Source: Pontibacter anaerobius (GTDB taxonomy: Bacteria; Bacteroidota; Bacteroidia; Cytophagales; Hymenobacteraceae). From it: a stretch of DNA of 64,000 nt. A program made the translations under genes and the position numbers. The stretch's first letter is position 1. The number at the start of each line of letters is the position of its first letter. The notes beneath the pieces were generated by a model, which saw only the letters and a program-made list of their open reading frames with translations, had not been told where the DNA came from and did no database searches. The stretch spans positions 124,001 through 188,000 of the forward strand of contig NZ_JAPFQO010000010.1 in the NCBI RefSeq assembly GCF_026241195.1, given 5' to 3'. Shown here piece after piece: positions 51,364-59,612 of this stretch.

Positions 51364-53463
51364 TCAGCTAATCCTGCTCCAGTTAACCGTGTTGGCGCTC
51401 AGTGACTGGATGTGGCGGCGGATGTTGGCGTTTTCAGGCTGCTCCAACTGCGGGTCCTGGTGCAGCACGCGCTGGGCGGCGGCGCGTGCCTCCTGAAGTA
51501 TAGGCGCATCTTTGGCCAAGTCGGAGATCAGCAGATCCAGCACACCGCTTTGCTGCGTGCCCATCAGGTCACCGGGGCCGCGCAATTTCAGGTCGATGTC
51601 GGCAATCTCGAAGCCGTTGTTGGTGCGCACCATCGTCTCGAGGCGGGTCTTGCTGTCTTTGCTCAACTTGTATCCTGTCATAAGTATACAGTAACTCTGC
51701 TCTGCACCACGGCCCACGCGCCCGCGCAGCTGGTGCAACTGCGACAAGCCAAAGCGCTCGGCACTCTCGATGATCATCACCGAGGCATTCGGCACGTTCA
51801 CACCCACCTCGATCACGGTAGTGGCCACCATGATCTGCGTCTCGTTCTTCACGAAGCGCTGCATCTCGTAGTCCTTATCCTGCGCCTTCATCTTGCCGTG
51901 CACCATACTTACCTTATACTCCGGGAAAGCCCGCCGCACGCTCTCGAAACCGTCCATCAGGTCTTTGTAATTCTCCATCTGCTCCGATTCCTCAATAAGC
52001 GGGTACACAATGTACACCTGTCGGCCCAGCTGTATCTGGTCGCGGAGGAACTGGAACACGCGCAGGCGGTGCGAATCAAAACGATGGGTGGTGATGATCT
52101 CTTTTCGGCCGGCCGGCAGTTCGTCAATCACCGACACGTCCAGGTCGCCGTACAAGGTCATGGCCAGCGTGCGGGGGATAGGGGTGGCCGTCATCACGAG
52201 CACATGCGGGATGATGCGCGGGTTCTTGCGCCACAACTTGGAGCGCTGCTCCACGCCAAAGCGGTGCTGCTCGTCCACGATGCAGAGGCCCAGGTTCTGG
52301 AACTGCACCACGTCCTCCAGCAAGGCATGCGTACCCACAATCATTTTCATCTCGCCGGAGCGCAGCTGCTCGTGCAGCACCTTGCGGTCTTTGGCTTTGG
52401 TGGAGCCGGTCAGTTTGCCCAGGTTTATACCCAGGCGGTCGGCGAATTGCTTCAGGCCTACATAATGCTGGTCGGCCAGGATCTCGGTAGGGGCCATCAG
52501 CACCGACTGCGCCCCGTTGTCGGCGGCGATCAGCATGGTGATAAAGGCCACGATGGTTTTGCCGGAGCCCACGTCGCCCTGCAGCAGGCGGTTCATCTGC
52601 TTGCCCGCTGTTAAATCGGCGTATATCTCTTTCACCACCCGCTTCTGCGCGTTGGTCAGGTCGAAGGTGAGGTGGTTTTTATAAAAGTCGTTGAGGGTAG
52701 GAACATGCTTGAAGACCTGCCCCTTCAGGTCGGCTTTGCGCACCACCTTCTGGCGGAACAGGCGCAGCTGAATGTAAAACAGTTCCTCGAACTTGAGCCG
52801 AAACTTGGCCTTGTTATACTTATCTGCCGTTTCCGGGAAGTGGATGTTGGCATAGGCGCTGCGCTTGTCCATCAGCTTGTAGGTATCGATCAGCTCCGGC
52901 GACAGCGACTCCTGCACCTGCGGCAGCGCCACTTTCAGGAGCATCTCCATCATCTTGCTGATCACCTTGCTGTCGATGCGATGGGCTTTGAGTTTTTCGG
53001 TGGTGTTGTAAACAGGCTGCAGGAAGGAGGTAGTCTGGCGCTCTTCGGCCAGTTCTTCCAGCTCCGGGTGCGCCATGTTAAACCTGCCGTTAAACGAGGT
53101 CGGTTTGCCGAAAACGATGTAGTCGGTGTGGTTCTTCAGCGTCTTCTCCATCCACTTCACGCCCTTAAACCACACCAGCTCCAGCTGGTCGCCATTTTCG
53201 TCCACCAAGGTGGCTGCCAGGCGCTGCTTGCGGCCCTCACCGATCAGCTCTTTGCCCCGGATCCGGCCGCGCACCTGTACGTAAGGCATGCTCTCGTCCA
53301 GCTCGGCCACTTTGTAAAACTGGGTGCGGTCGAGGTAGCGGAAGGGGTAATGCTGGATAAGGTCGCCGTAGGTGAAGATGCCGAGTTCTTTCTGCAACAG
53401 CTCCGCCCGCATCGGCCCCACGCCCTTCAGGAATTCTATTTTGGTGTTGAAGAAGTTACTCAC
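51364..53463 (-). CDS. recG: ATP-dependent DNA helicase RecG
   Basis: 699 residues from GTG 53463. The frame opens 17 codons earlier with a TTG, but TATTTTTG of a -7 element and a repeated TACTTTGTAC sit there, so the GTG is preferred. A wedge/OB region (KGVGPMRAELLQKELGIFTYGDLIQHYPFRYLD) is followed by Walker A (GDVGSGKTIVAF, about 298-309), DEQH box (IVDEQHRFGVEQRSKLW), PIPRTLAMTLYGDLDVS and the C-terminal QLRGRVGRG motif. It remodels stalled forks and branched DNA. All motifs are intact. Confidence 0.93.
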   Translation of the reverse strand: MSNFFNTKIEFLKGVGPMRAELLQKELGIFTYGDLIQHYPFRYLDRTQFYKVAELDESMPYVQVRGRIRGKELIGEGRKQRLAATLVDENGDQLELVWFKGVKWMEKTLKNHTDYIVFGKPTSFNGRFNMAHPELEELAEERQTTSFLQPVYNTTEKLKAHRIDSKVISKMMEMLLKVALPQVQESLSPELIDTYKLMDKRSAYANIHFPETADKYNKAKFRLKFEELFYIQLRLFRQKVVRKADLKGQVFKHVPTLNDFYKNHLTFDLTNAQKRVVKEIYADLTAGKQMNRLLQGDVGSGKTIVAFITMLIAADNGAQSVLMAPTEILADQHYVGLKQFADRLGINLGKLTGSTKAKDRKVLHEQLRSGEMKMIVGTHALLEDVVQFQNLGLCIVDEQHRFGVEQRSKLWRKNPRIIPHVLVMTATPIPRTLAMTLYGDLDVSVIDELPAGRKEIITTHRFDSHRLRVFQFLRDQIQLGRQVYIVYPLIEESEQMENYKDLMDGFESVRRAFPEYKVSMVHGKMKAQDKDYEMQRFVKNETQIMVATTVIEVGVNVPNASVMIIESAERFGLSQLHQLRGRVGRGAEQSYCILMTGYKLSKDSKTRLETMVRTNNGFEIADIDLKLRGPGDLMGTQQSGVLDLLISDLAKDAPILQEARAAAQRVLHQDPQLEQPENANIRRHIQSLSANTVNWSRIS

Positions 53464-53734
53464 GGTCTTTGGCTTGCTTTCGGGTGAAGGATTGGCAAGT
53501 AGTACAAAGTACAAAAATAAGCAAAAGACGGGACAGGTGTTAGTGATGGAGGAGCTTTATACTTTAGCTTTGGTTTTATACTTGTGTTTCCTGTTACTCC
53601 AGCTGTTCCGGATCTCATTTAGGGCAAACGTCCGCTTGGCCCTCTTACATTAACCACTGCTTCCATCAACTTGAGCTAAGCTATCTGTTCTGTCTTCCAT
53701 TCATGCTCAGTCTTACGAACCTATCGTTTCACCT

Positions 53735-53885
53735 CTGGCTTTGGCTCCCTCAAGGCCGGGAGGCCTCGCCTTTTCGCATCGCGCTGTGTTCCCTTCCTTT
53801 GCTACCCTGCGGTCGCAATGCCCTCCGGGCACCGGAATCTCACAAGGCGCTCAACGCAAAGGCTGGGATCATTTTTCGATAGCTG
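53735..53885 (-). repeat. Composite dispersed repeat, copy B, module 2
   Basis: Read on the minus strand this matches module 2 of copy A (28884-29027). TATCGAAAA near its start, CCCAGxCTTT, GTTGAGCGCCTTGTGAGAT, AACACAGCGCGATGCG and GGGAGCCAAAGCC align; the centre has diverged (GCACGGxx versus TGCCACGATAG). It lies in the 719-bp gap between recG and gldD. Confidence 0.8.
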
Positions 53886-53895
53886 TGGCTATACT

Positions 53896-53988
53896 GTCAT
53901 TTCGACCTTCGGGAGAAATCTGGAGTTGTACAACGGTGAAAAATCCTGTAAATCCTGATTCAGATCTCTCCCTAGCGGTCGAGATGAC
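53896..53988. repeat. 93-bp element with terminal inverted repeats
   Basis: GTCATTTCGACC (53896-53907) and GGTCGAGATGAC (53977-53988) are inverse at 11 of 12 positions. The element sits between the two modules of copy B but is absent between the same modules in copy A (28860-28884), so it looks like an insertion. No coding capacity. The GTCATTTCGACC end is a pattern I remember as frequent in this phylum. Confidence 0.75.
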
Positions 53989-54010
53989 AGCGATGGGATG
54001 AAGAGTTGAA

Positions 54011-54096
54011 ATACCCCTCCTCGGAGGGGTTGGGGGGTGGGTTTACATCTGCGAAAAACTTCCCTCCTTAGACAAGGAGGGGTAGGGGTGGTTGGC
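54011..54096 (-). repeat. Composite dispersed repeat, copy B, module 1
   Basis: On the minus strand this reads AACCACCCCTACCCCTCC, CTAAGGAGGGAAGTTT and then CCCACCCCCCAACCCCTCC, matching module 1 of copy A (28745-28860). Together with the two entries to its left it makes the same order as copy A with one insertion. The rest of the gap to 54182 holds no gene. Confidence 0.7.
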
Positions 54097-54182
54097 TCCG
54101 ATCCAGATGCCCGCATTGGAGCTGCGCACGCTGCGAGGTCATACGTACACTTTCCGATCAAACAATCAACAATTAACAACAC

Positions 54183-54803
54183 CTACTTCTCCTTCCACTC
54201 CAGCGTGTTCAGCAGATGCACGATGTCCTTTTTCACGAACTCGATCACTGGGGCCAGGGAGTCGTTCTGGGTGGCTGTTCTGAAGTATAAAGCGCCTCTT
54301 AAAAAGTGGGTACTAGAGTCGGTTACGTAGAACTGGAACTGGCTCGGTACCTCGCCCTCCAGCTCAAACACAGCTGCCACATCCCCGGTAGGTATCTTTA
54401 TTTCAGACTCCTCAATGGCATAGGCCTTTATCTGGTGCTTGGAGGTTAGCTTGCGGGCGTCCTCCACCAGATTGTTGAGCATCTTTTCGTTATTTTCGAG
54501 CTTTTTATATGTCAGCTGCACGTTGGCACCCAGGCTTGGATAGATGATGTTGATCCAGTGCGGCTGCGCGATGCCGGAGGAGTCAGGTCGGATTTTGGCG
54601 TGGGCCGAGTACTCAAAAGTATATGGGTGCTGTTCCTGCAGTTGCTGGTAAGCCTGCGTCGGCAGGTCGATGCGGTTATAGCCTTTGGGTTTTGGGGTAT
54701 ACTCCTCAGCTCCGCAGGCTGCCACGCCGGCGCCCAGTCCAAACCACAAAAGCGCCTTCAGGCTACCCAACTTTATAATACTGTTCTTTTTTGCTTGCGA
54801 CAT
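54183..54803 (-). CDS. gldD: Gliding-motility lipoprotein GldD
   Basis: 206 residues with a lipoprotein signal ([13 protein letters not shown], cysteine 30). The mature part has the GldD pattern: [57 protein letters not shown] and a conserved end [19 protein letters not shown]. GldD is required for gliding in Flavobacterium johnsoniae and is part of the gliding/type IX machinery region. Its start lies 41 bp inside gldE. It is in the conserved mutY-ssb-gldE-gldD order. Confidence 0.92.
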   Translation of the reverse strand: MSQAKKNSIIKLGSLKALLWFGLGAGVAACGAEEYTPKPKGYNRIDLPTQAYQQLQEQHPYTFEYSAHAKIRPDSSGIAQPHWINIIYPSLGANVQLTYKKLENNEKMLNNLVEDARKLTSKHQIKAYAIEESEIKIPTGDVAAVFELEGEVPSQFQFYVTDSSTHFLRGALYFRTATQNDSLAPVIEFVKKDIVHLLNTLEWKEK

Positions 54804-56133
54804 TGATTTTTACTCGTTTTACGCGCTTCGTGTCCGCCGACTCAACGGTGAAGTGGAAGCGACCGAAATCTGTGTTCTCGCCCACTCTCGGAATTCTGGA
54901 GAACAGCGCCAGCATCAGTCCGGCCACCGTCTCGTTTTCGCCCTTCACCTCGTCAAAGGCATCAAAAGGCACCTCGGTAATTTTGCAGAAATCGTGCAGC
55001 GAGGTCTTGCCATCAAAGATAAAGGTATTTTCGTCGAGTTGGGAGTAGATTATATCATCGTCGTCGTCAAACTCATCGTTGATCTCACCTACAATCTCCT
55101 CCACAATATCCTCCAGGGTAAGCAGGCCTACCGTACCGCCGTATTCGTTTATTACAATGGCCATGTGCACGTGCTTTTCCTTAAAATCCTGGAAAAGATC
55201 GGCGATACGCTTGGTTTCGGGCACAAAGAACGGCGGACGCACGAGTTGCTGCCAGTTAAAATCAGCTCCCCGGCCCAGATGCGGCAGCAGGTCCTTTACA
55301 TAAAGTATACCTTCTATATGGTCGGTGCTCTCAGAGTATACCGGTATGCGCGAGTAACCCCATTTCACGATTTCCGGCATTAACTCCGGCAGCGTCATGG
55401 CTGTGTTAAAGGCCACAATATCCATGCGCGGGCGCATGATCTGCTTTACCGAAATGGCGCCGAAGTTTACCACGCCACGCAGAATCTTGCGTTCCTCCGG
55501 TGAGGTGTCGGCATTGATCAGGGCCACATCCAGGCTATGGTGCAGCTCCTCGATGGTATGGGTGTACCCCCGAATGATATACTTGCGCTCGATGTGCTCA
55601 TTGATAGAAATAAGCAGCCATGAGATTGGCCGCATAAGCAGCTGCAAGCTGTCGAGCACGCCGGCCATGCGGCGCACCAGTGGCATGCGGCGTTTTTGCA
55701 CGTACACTTTTGGCAGCACCTCCCCACAAAAAACTATAAAGAAGGTGGCAAACAGCATGCAAAGCGCCAAAGCACCTGCCGACAAGGTCATGGTGCCGAA
55801 CAACTGCCAGGCCACGTAGGCAAACAGCGTGATAATGGCTACATTGATGCCATTGTTAAGTATAAGTATGGTAGTGAGAAGCTTACGCGGGTTCTGCAGG
55901 AGGCGGTACACACGTTGCTCAGCAGTGTGTGGGCTGGTTTTGCATTTCTCCAGCTCCTGCTCCGAAAGAGAGAAAAAGGCTGCCTCGGCGCCTGAGGTCA
56001 GGGCCGAGAGCAGCAATAGGATCAGGCCGCCAGCAATGGCGACCAGGTATTCTAACCTGAGTTGCGTTAACGAACTCTGTAAAAGTTGAAGTAAACTATA
56101 ACTCAGGGGGTCTCCGGGATCTGTACTTTCCAA
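54763..56133 (-). CDS. gldE: Gliding motility-associated CNNM/CBS membrane protein GldE
   Basis: 456 residues from TTG 56133 (26 bp after ssb; no ATG gives a better fit). A CNNM-type membrane domain (helices at about 29-50, 80-105 and 110-135) is followed by a CBS pair (about 210-330, [11 protein letters not shown] and [28 protein letters not shown]) and a CorC/HlyC domain (about 345-445). This is a hemolysin/CorC family protein, here acting with gldD in gliding. It overlaps gldD by 41 bp. Confidence 0.92.
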   Translation of the reverse strand: MESTDPGDPLSYSLLQLLQSSLTQLRLEYLVAIAGGLILLLLSALTSGAEAAFFSLSEQELEKCKTSPHTAEQRVYRLLQNPRKLLTTILILNNGINVAIITLFAYVAWQLFGTMTLSAGALALCMLFATFFIVFCGEVLPKVYVQKRRMPLVRRMAGVLDSLQLLMRPISWLLISINEHIERKYIIRGYTHTIEELHHSLDVALINADTSPEERKILRGVVNFGAISVKQIMRPRMDIVAFNTAMTLPELMPEIVKWGYSRIPVYSESTDHIEGILYVKDLLPHLGRGADFNWQQLVRPPFFVPETKRIADLFQDFKEKHVHMAIVINEYGGTVGLLTLEDIVEEIVGEINDEFDDDDDIIYSQLDENTFIFDGKTSLHDFCKITEVPFDAFDEVKGENETVAGLMLALFSRIPRVGENTDFGRFHFTVESADTKRVKRVKINVASKKEQYYKVG

Positions 56134-56159
56134 GATTGTTCAGTTTAATGACACATAGG

Positions 56160-56630
56160 TTAGAACGGCAGGTCGTCGGGTTCGTCGTTCTGGAAGCCAC
56201 CAGCCGGACTGGCGCCTTTGCTGGCTGCTGCGTTGCCGGCGTAGTTACCGCCGCTTGCCGCAGAGGACTCCTGGTAGTCGCCGCTGCCGCCGTTGTCGCT
56301 GCGCCCGCCGAGCATGGTCATGTTATCGGCCACGATCTCGGTGCTGTAACGCTGGATACCGTCTTTATCGGTGTAATTGTTGCTGCGGATTTTGCCCTCG
56401 ATGAATACCGAGTTGCCTTTGCGCAGGTATTTCTCCGCTACTTCGGCAAGGCCTCTCCACACCACAATGTTATGCCATTCGGTGCGCTCCTGCTTCTGCC
56501 CGCTCTTATCCTTGAAGGATTCGGACGTTGCGATCGGGAAGCGGGCAACAGCCACACCGCCTTCCAGGTGACGTACTTCCGGGTCTTTGCCCAGGTTTCC
56601 GATCAGAATTACTTTGTTTACACTTGCCAT
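56160..56630 (-). CDS. ssb: Single-stranded DNA-binding protein
   Basis: 156 residues. The OB fold is at about 5-110 ([33 protein letters not shown], then [32 protein letters not shown]) with a glycine/serine-rich disordered linker and the acidic tip EPDDLPF that recruits partners. Standard length. It lies between mutY and gldE on the minus strand. Confidence 0.96.
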   Translation of the reverse strand: MASVNKVILIGNLGKDPEVRHLEGGVAVARFPIATSESFKDKSGQKQERTEWHNIVVWRGLAEVAEKYLRKGNSVFIEGKIRSNNYTDKDGIQRYSTEIVADNMTMLGGRSDNGGSGDYQESSAASGGNYAGNAAASKGASPAGGFQNDEPDDLPF

Positions 56631-56745
56631 GTCTTTTTTTGTCTAAAAATAAAGTTTAATTGGGCTACTCCAACAACCAAGCTGGAGGCAAATATGGCTT
56701 TTACTGAAACTACTAGAATGCTTTTCTTTCAAGATTAGTTTCAGC

Positions 56746-57837
56746 CTATAAATATACTAAAATCTTAGCATCTTTCAAATAGCTGCTTATCAAAACTGGT
56801 TTGGGTAAAGCCTCTATTTTTTTAACGTTATAAGGGGCTAACCTTGTTTCTTGAAGCACCTCATCTTTCAACGGTGTTTTTAGCTTAATACGGTAAAAAC
56901 GCGCGTTTATTTTCTGGTGGCTGAGAATGTGTTTATAGTCTTTGGCCGGCGGCTGCAGCAGTGCCTTTTGTACGGGTATCCCAGCCTCCTGTAGCTCTAG
57001 CAGCAGCTGCTCTTCGGGCAGGTCTTTAATGTCGCTTTCGTAGAGGTAAAAATCATAAAGACCTTGCCAGATGTCTCCCTCCAGGCGTTTGCGTAGGTAG
57101 AAAGCGCCGTCCAGTTCAAAAACTATGTAATGGAAGAAACGTGGCCGCGCCGCCTTAGCCTTCGATTTTACAGGGAGCTCCTGCACCATGCCGTGGTTAA
57201 AGGCAAAGCAGCTCTGCTGCAGCGGGCAGAACAGGCAGTCAGGCATGAGGGGCGTGCACTGTATAGCGCCAAACTCCATAATGGCCTGGTTGTAGGTGTC
57301 GGGCTCACCGGCGGGCACCAGCTCATCAGCCAGTTTCTGGAATATTTTCCGGGAGGATGGCGCGGCGATATCATCCGAGATGCCAAACACACGGGCCAGC
57401 ACCCGGAACACATTGCCATCGAGCACGGCCACCTGCTCCTTAAAAGCAAAAGCCGCAATGGCCGCTGCCGTGTAGCTGCCTACACCCTTCAGCTTTAGCA
57501 ACTCCTCATACTTATCCGGGAATTGCCCGCCATACTTCTCTACCACCAGCTGAGCTGTGTGGTGCATGTTGCGGGCCCTGGAGTAGTAACCGAGCCCCTG
57601 CCACAGCCGCAGCACCTCATCCTGCGGGGCTGCGGCCAGGTCCTGCACGGTAGGGTAGGCCGCTACAAACCGTTCGTAGTAGGGTAGGCCCTGCGCCACG
57701 CGTGTCTGTTGCAGGATCACTTCAGAGAGCCAGATAAAGTATGGATTTGTAGTATCGCGCCAGGGCAGGGAGCGTTTGTGGCGGCCATACCAGCCCAGGA
57801 GCGTTTGGGCAAAGTGTTGGTGTGCGGCGGTTTGCAT
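56746..57837 (-). CDS. mutY: A/G-specific adenine glycosylase MutY
   Basis: 363 residues from ATG 57837; the open frame extends upstream through a leader without signal or homology. LSEVILQQTRVAQGLPYYERF holds the catalytic glutamate, LKGVGSYTAAAIAAFAF is the helix-hairpin-helix, LDGNVFRVLARVF carries the aspartate, and C-x6-C-x2-C-x5-C (QCTPLMPDCLFCPLQQSCF) binds the 4Fe-4S cluster. A NUDIX-like C-terminal domain (about 225-345) reads the opposite 8-oxoG. It removes adenine mispaired with 8-oxoguanine. Intact. Confidence 0.95.
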   Translation of the reverse strand: MQTAAHQHFAQTLLGWYGRHKRSLPWRDTTNPYFIWLSEVILQQTRVAQGLPYYERFVAAYPTVQDLAAAPQDEVLRLWQGLGYYSRARNMHHTAQLVVEKYGGQFPDKYEELLKLKGVGSYTAAAIAAFAFKEQVAVLDGNVFRVLARVFGISDDIAAPSSRKIFQKLADELVPAGEPDTYNQAIMEFGAIQCTPLMPDCLFCPLQQSCFAFNHGMVQELPVKSKAKAARPRFFHYIVFELDGAFYLRKRLEGDIWQGLYDFYLYESDIKDLPEEQLLLELQEAGIPVQKALLQPPAKDYKHILSHQKINARFYRIKLKTPLKDEVLQETRLAPYNVKKIEALPKPVLISSYLKDAKILVYL

Positions 57838-58164
57838 TAATTTTTTTAGCGTTAAGATGTGCAGAACAGGCAAGTTACGGCTTTGTTCAGGGCAAGCGCA
57901 AGTATAAAACAGATGGGTAAACATTGAAATATAAAGTGCGAAGCCGCGTTAAGGGGTGGTGAGCGTGGCACGGCTGTTGCACAAGGCGGGGTGAGGCACT
58001 TGAAAAAGGCCGTAGTTTTAAGTCTAATAATTTAGCACTAAAGCTTTTACTATTCGAAAAGTAAAACTACCTTTGTGCCCCGAATTTCACAGTTCATACG
58101 GAACATGCTGATTTCCAAAGATTAGAAAGTTAACATATTATTAATATCCTAAAAATCTAAGAAA
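57838..58164. other. 327-bp divergent gap between mutY and the HU gene
   Basis: The mutY side has one AAGTATA (about 57900) and no clear promoter. The HU side carries a candidate promoter (58068-58075) and a near-palindrome TTTTAC...GTAAAA around 58044-58066. No gene or RNA was recognised in it. Confidence 0.5.
58068..58075 (+). promoter_or_regulatory. Promoter -7 element for the HU gene (TACCTTTG)
   Basis: TACCTTTG matches TAnnTTTG, 89 bp before the HU start, leaving a leader of about 80 bases. A dyad (TTTTAC, ten bases, GTAAAA) ends just before it and could bind a regulator. Confidence 0.55.
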
Positions 58165-58470
58165 GTGACTAAAGCAGAAGTAATATCAGAGATTGCTGAT
58201 AAGACAGGGATTGATAAAGCAGATGTACAGTCTACAATCGAGGCTTTCTTCAAAGTGGTGAAGGACTCTATGGCTGATGGTAACAACATCTACGTGAGAG
58301 GTTTTGGTAGCTTTGTGAATAAGAAGCGTGCGAAGAAAGTAGCTCGTAACATTTCTAAAAACACATCTATCATTATCGACGAGCACTTTATCCCAAGCTT
58401 CAAACCGTCTAAGACCTTCATCCAGAAGATCAAGAACAGCAAAAAGATTCAGGAGCTTACGCATTCTTAA
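58165..58470 (+). CDS. HU/IHF family DNA-binding protein
   Basis: 101 residues from GTG 58165. TKAEVISEIADKTGIDKADVQSTIEAFFKVVKDSMADGNNIYVRGFGSF is the HU start, the beta arm VNKKRAKKVARNISKNTSIIID carries the basic DNA-gripping residues, and FIPSFKPSKTFIQKI closes it. HU bends and compacts DNA. In Bacteroidota genomes several HU genes are usual. The C-terminus is slightly longer than in E. coli HU. The promoter seen upstream suggests good expression. Confidence 0.95.
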   Translation: MTKAEVISEIADKTGIDKADVQSTIEAFFKVVKDSMADGNNIYVRGFGSFVNKKRAKKVARNISKNTSIIIDEHFIPSFKPSKTFIQKIKNSKKIQELTHS

Positions 58471-58530
58471 TTTTTTGTATCTTTGCTGAATCCGAATTGA
58501 ATAAACATTGCAACCAATTAGGCAGAAAGA

Positions 58531-59394
58531 ATGAAACGGTCTCAAATACTGATAGTTGTAGCAGCCATCGCTTTGGTGGCCGTTCTATTCTTTTTGCCTA
58601 AGGTTGTTGTGAACAATGAGGATAAAGACAACCTTGCCGGAAACCAGACCACTGCCGCCGTGCCGGAAGGCCACTCAGAAGATGATGGGCATGACCACGG
58701 AGCAGAGGAGGGGGCAGCGGCCGAAGCCCACAGAACTGCCACACCAGAGCAGCTGATGGCGCTGACAACCGCCCGCGCCAAGTATAACAAGGCTACCGAT
58801 GAGCAAAGCCGCAGCCGTGTGGCTGTGGAGCTTGCCGAGGCCTACGCCAACGCCGCCAAGTATGACAGCGCTGGTTACTACTACGAAATTGCCGCTAAGG
58901 CCCGTGGTGGCGAGAAAAGCTTTAAAAGAGCCGGAGACGCCTACTATGAGGCCTTTACGTTTGCTGCCACGCAGGAGCGCGCCAGCGAGTTGGGCCAGAA
59001 AGCCCGCAGCATGTATGAGCAGGTGCTGAAGAACAACCCTTCTGACCATGATGCCAAAACCAACGTAGCCATGACCTACATCGCGACCTCCAATCCGATG
59101 CAGGGCATTACCATGCTGCGCGAAGTGCTGGCCTCAGACCCAAATCACCAGAAGGCGCTGTTTAACCTCGGTATCCTATCCATTCAGTCTAACCAGTACG
59201 ATAAGGCCGTAGGGCATTTTCAGAAACTGGTGTCGGTTAACCCGGAGCACGTAGAAGGAACCTTCTACCTGGCTGTAGCGTTGGCTGAGACGGGGCAGAC
59301 GGAAGAGGCGAAGGCTTTATTTAACAAGGTGAAGAGCATGAGCACGGATCCGGCCCTTAATTCATCGGTAGACGAGTACCTGGCAAGACTATAG
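58531..59394 (+). CDS. Membrane-anchored TPR protein
   Basis: 287 residues. One N-terminal helix (about 4-25, ILIVVAAIALVAVLFFLPKVV) may be an uncleaved anchor. A low-complexity acidic/histidine linker (SEDDGHDHGAEEGAAAEAH) is followed by TPR-like helices from about 75 (MALTTARAKYNKATDE, YYYEIAAKARGG, MYEQVLKNNPSDHDAKTNVAMTYIA, HQKALFNLGILSIQSNQYDKAVGHFQKL). TPRs suggest a binding partner; none is known. It lies between HU and the AURKAIP1-like gene. Confidence 0.85.
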   Translation: MKRSQILIVVAAIALVAVLFFLPKVVVNNEDKDNLAGNQTTAAVPEGHSEDDGHDHGAEEGAAAEAHRTATPEQLMALTTARAKYNKATDEQSRSRVAVELAEAYANAAKYDSAGYYYEIAAKARGGEKSFKRAGDAYYEAFTFAATQERASELGQKARSMYEQVLKNNPSDHDAKTNVAMTYIATSNPMQGITMLREVLASDPNHQKALFNLGILSIQSNQYDKAVGHFQKLVSVNPEHVEGTFYLAVALAETGQTEEAKALFNKVKSMSTDPALNSSVDEYLARL

Positions 59395-59438
59395 TGAAGC
59401 ATTAAAGAAATTATCCATAAAACAAAAACTACAAGATT

Positions 59439-59528
59439 ATGCCTTGCGGAAAGAAAAGAAAAAGACATAAGATCGCTACACACAAGAGAAAGAAGCGCCT
59501 TAGAAAAAACAGACATAAGAAGAAGTAA
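59439..59528 (+). CDS. AURKAIP1/COX24-like small basic protein (29 aa)
   Basis: ATG 59439 to TAA 59528 gives 29 residues, of which 18 are lysine or arginine and three are histidine; it begins MPCGKKRKRHKIATHKRKK. The KxxTHKRKKRLRKNRHK pattern is that of the AURKAIP1/COX24 domain, related to the mitochondrial ribosomal protein mS38. Proteins of this kind are annotated across Bacteroidota and are thought to bind the ribosome. It lies just after the TPR gene and is followed by a terminator, then RNase G. Confidence 0.85.
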   Translation: MPCGKKRKRHKIATHKRKKRLRKNRHKKK

Positions 59529-59547
59529 TTCTTCCGCGTTCACGAGG

Positions 59548-59577
59548 GCCCACTTTGCATAAGCTAAAGTGGGCTTT
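59548..59577 (+). terminator. Terminator after the AURKAIP1-like gene
   Basis: GCCCACTTT (59548-59556) pairs with AAAGTGGGC (59566-59574), a perfect 9-bp stem with an inner GC pair, followed by TTTGGTCTT. It separates the basic peptide from RNase G. Confidence 0.8.
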
Positions 59578-59612
59578 GGTCTTATACATCCAACATAACC
59601 ATTTGAGAGAAA

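Noticed and set aside
51412..52614. 400-codon + strand open frame opposite recG
   Set aside because: It is antisense to intact recG with all helicase motifs, and the translated product is histidine- and glutamine-rich with no domain.
54763..54803. Frameshift or fusion of gldE and gldD
   Set aside because: Both proteins are complete with expected ends and a normal lipoprotein signal on GldD; a short overlap explains it.
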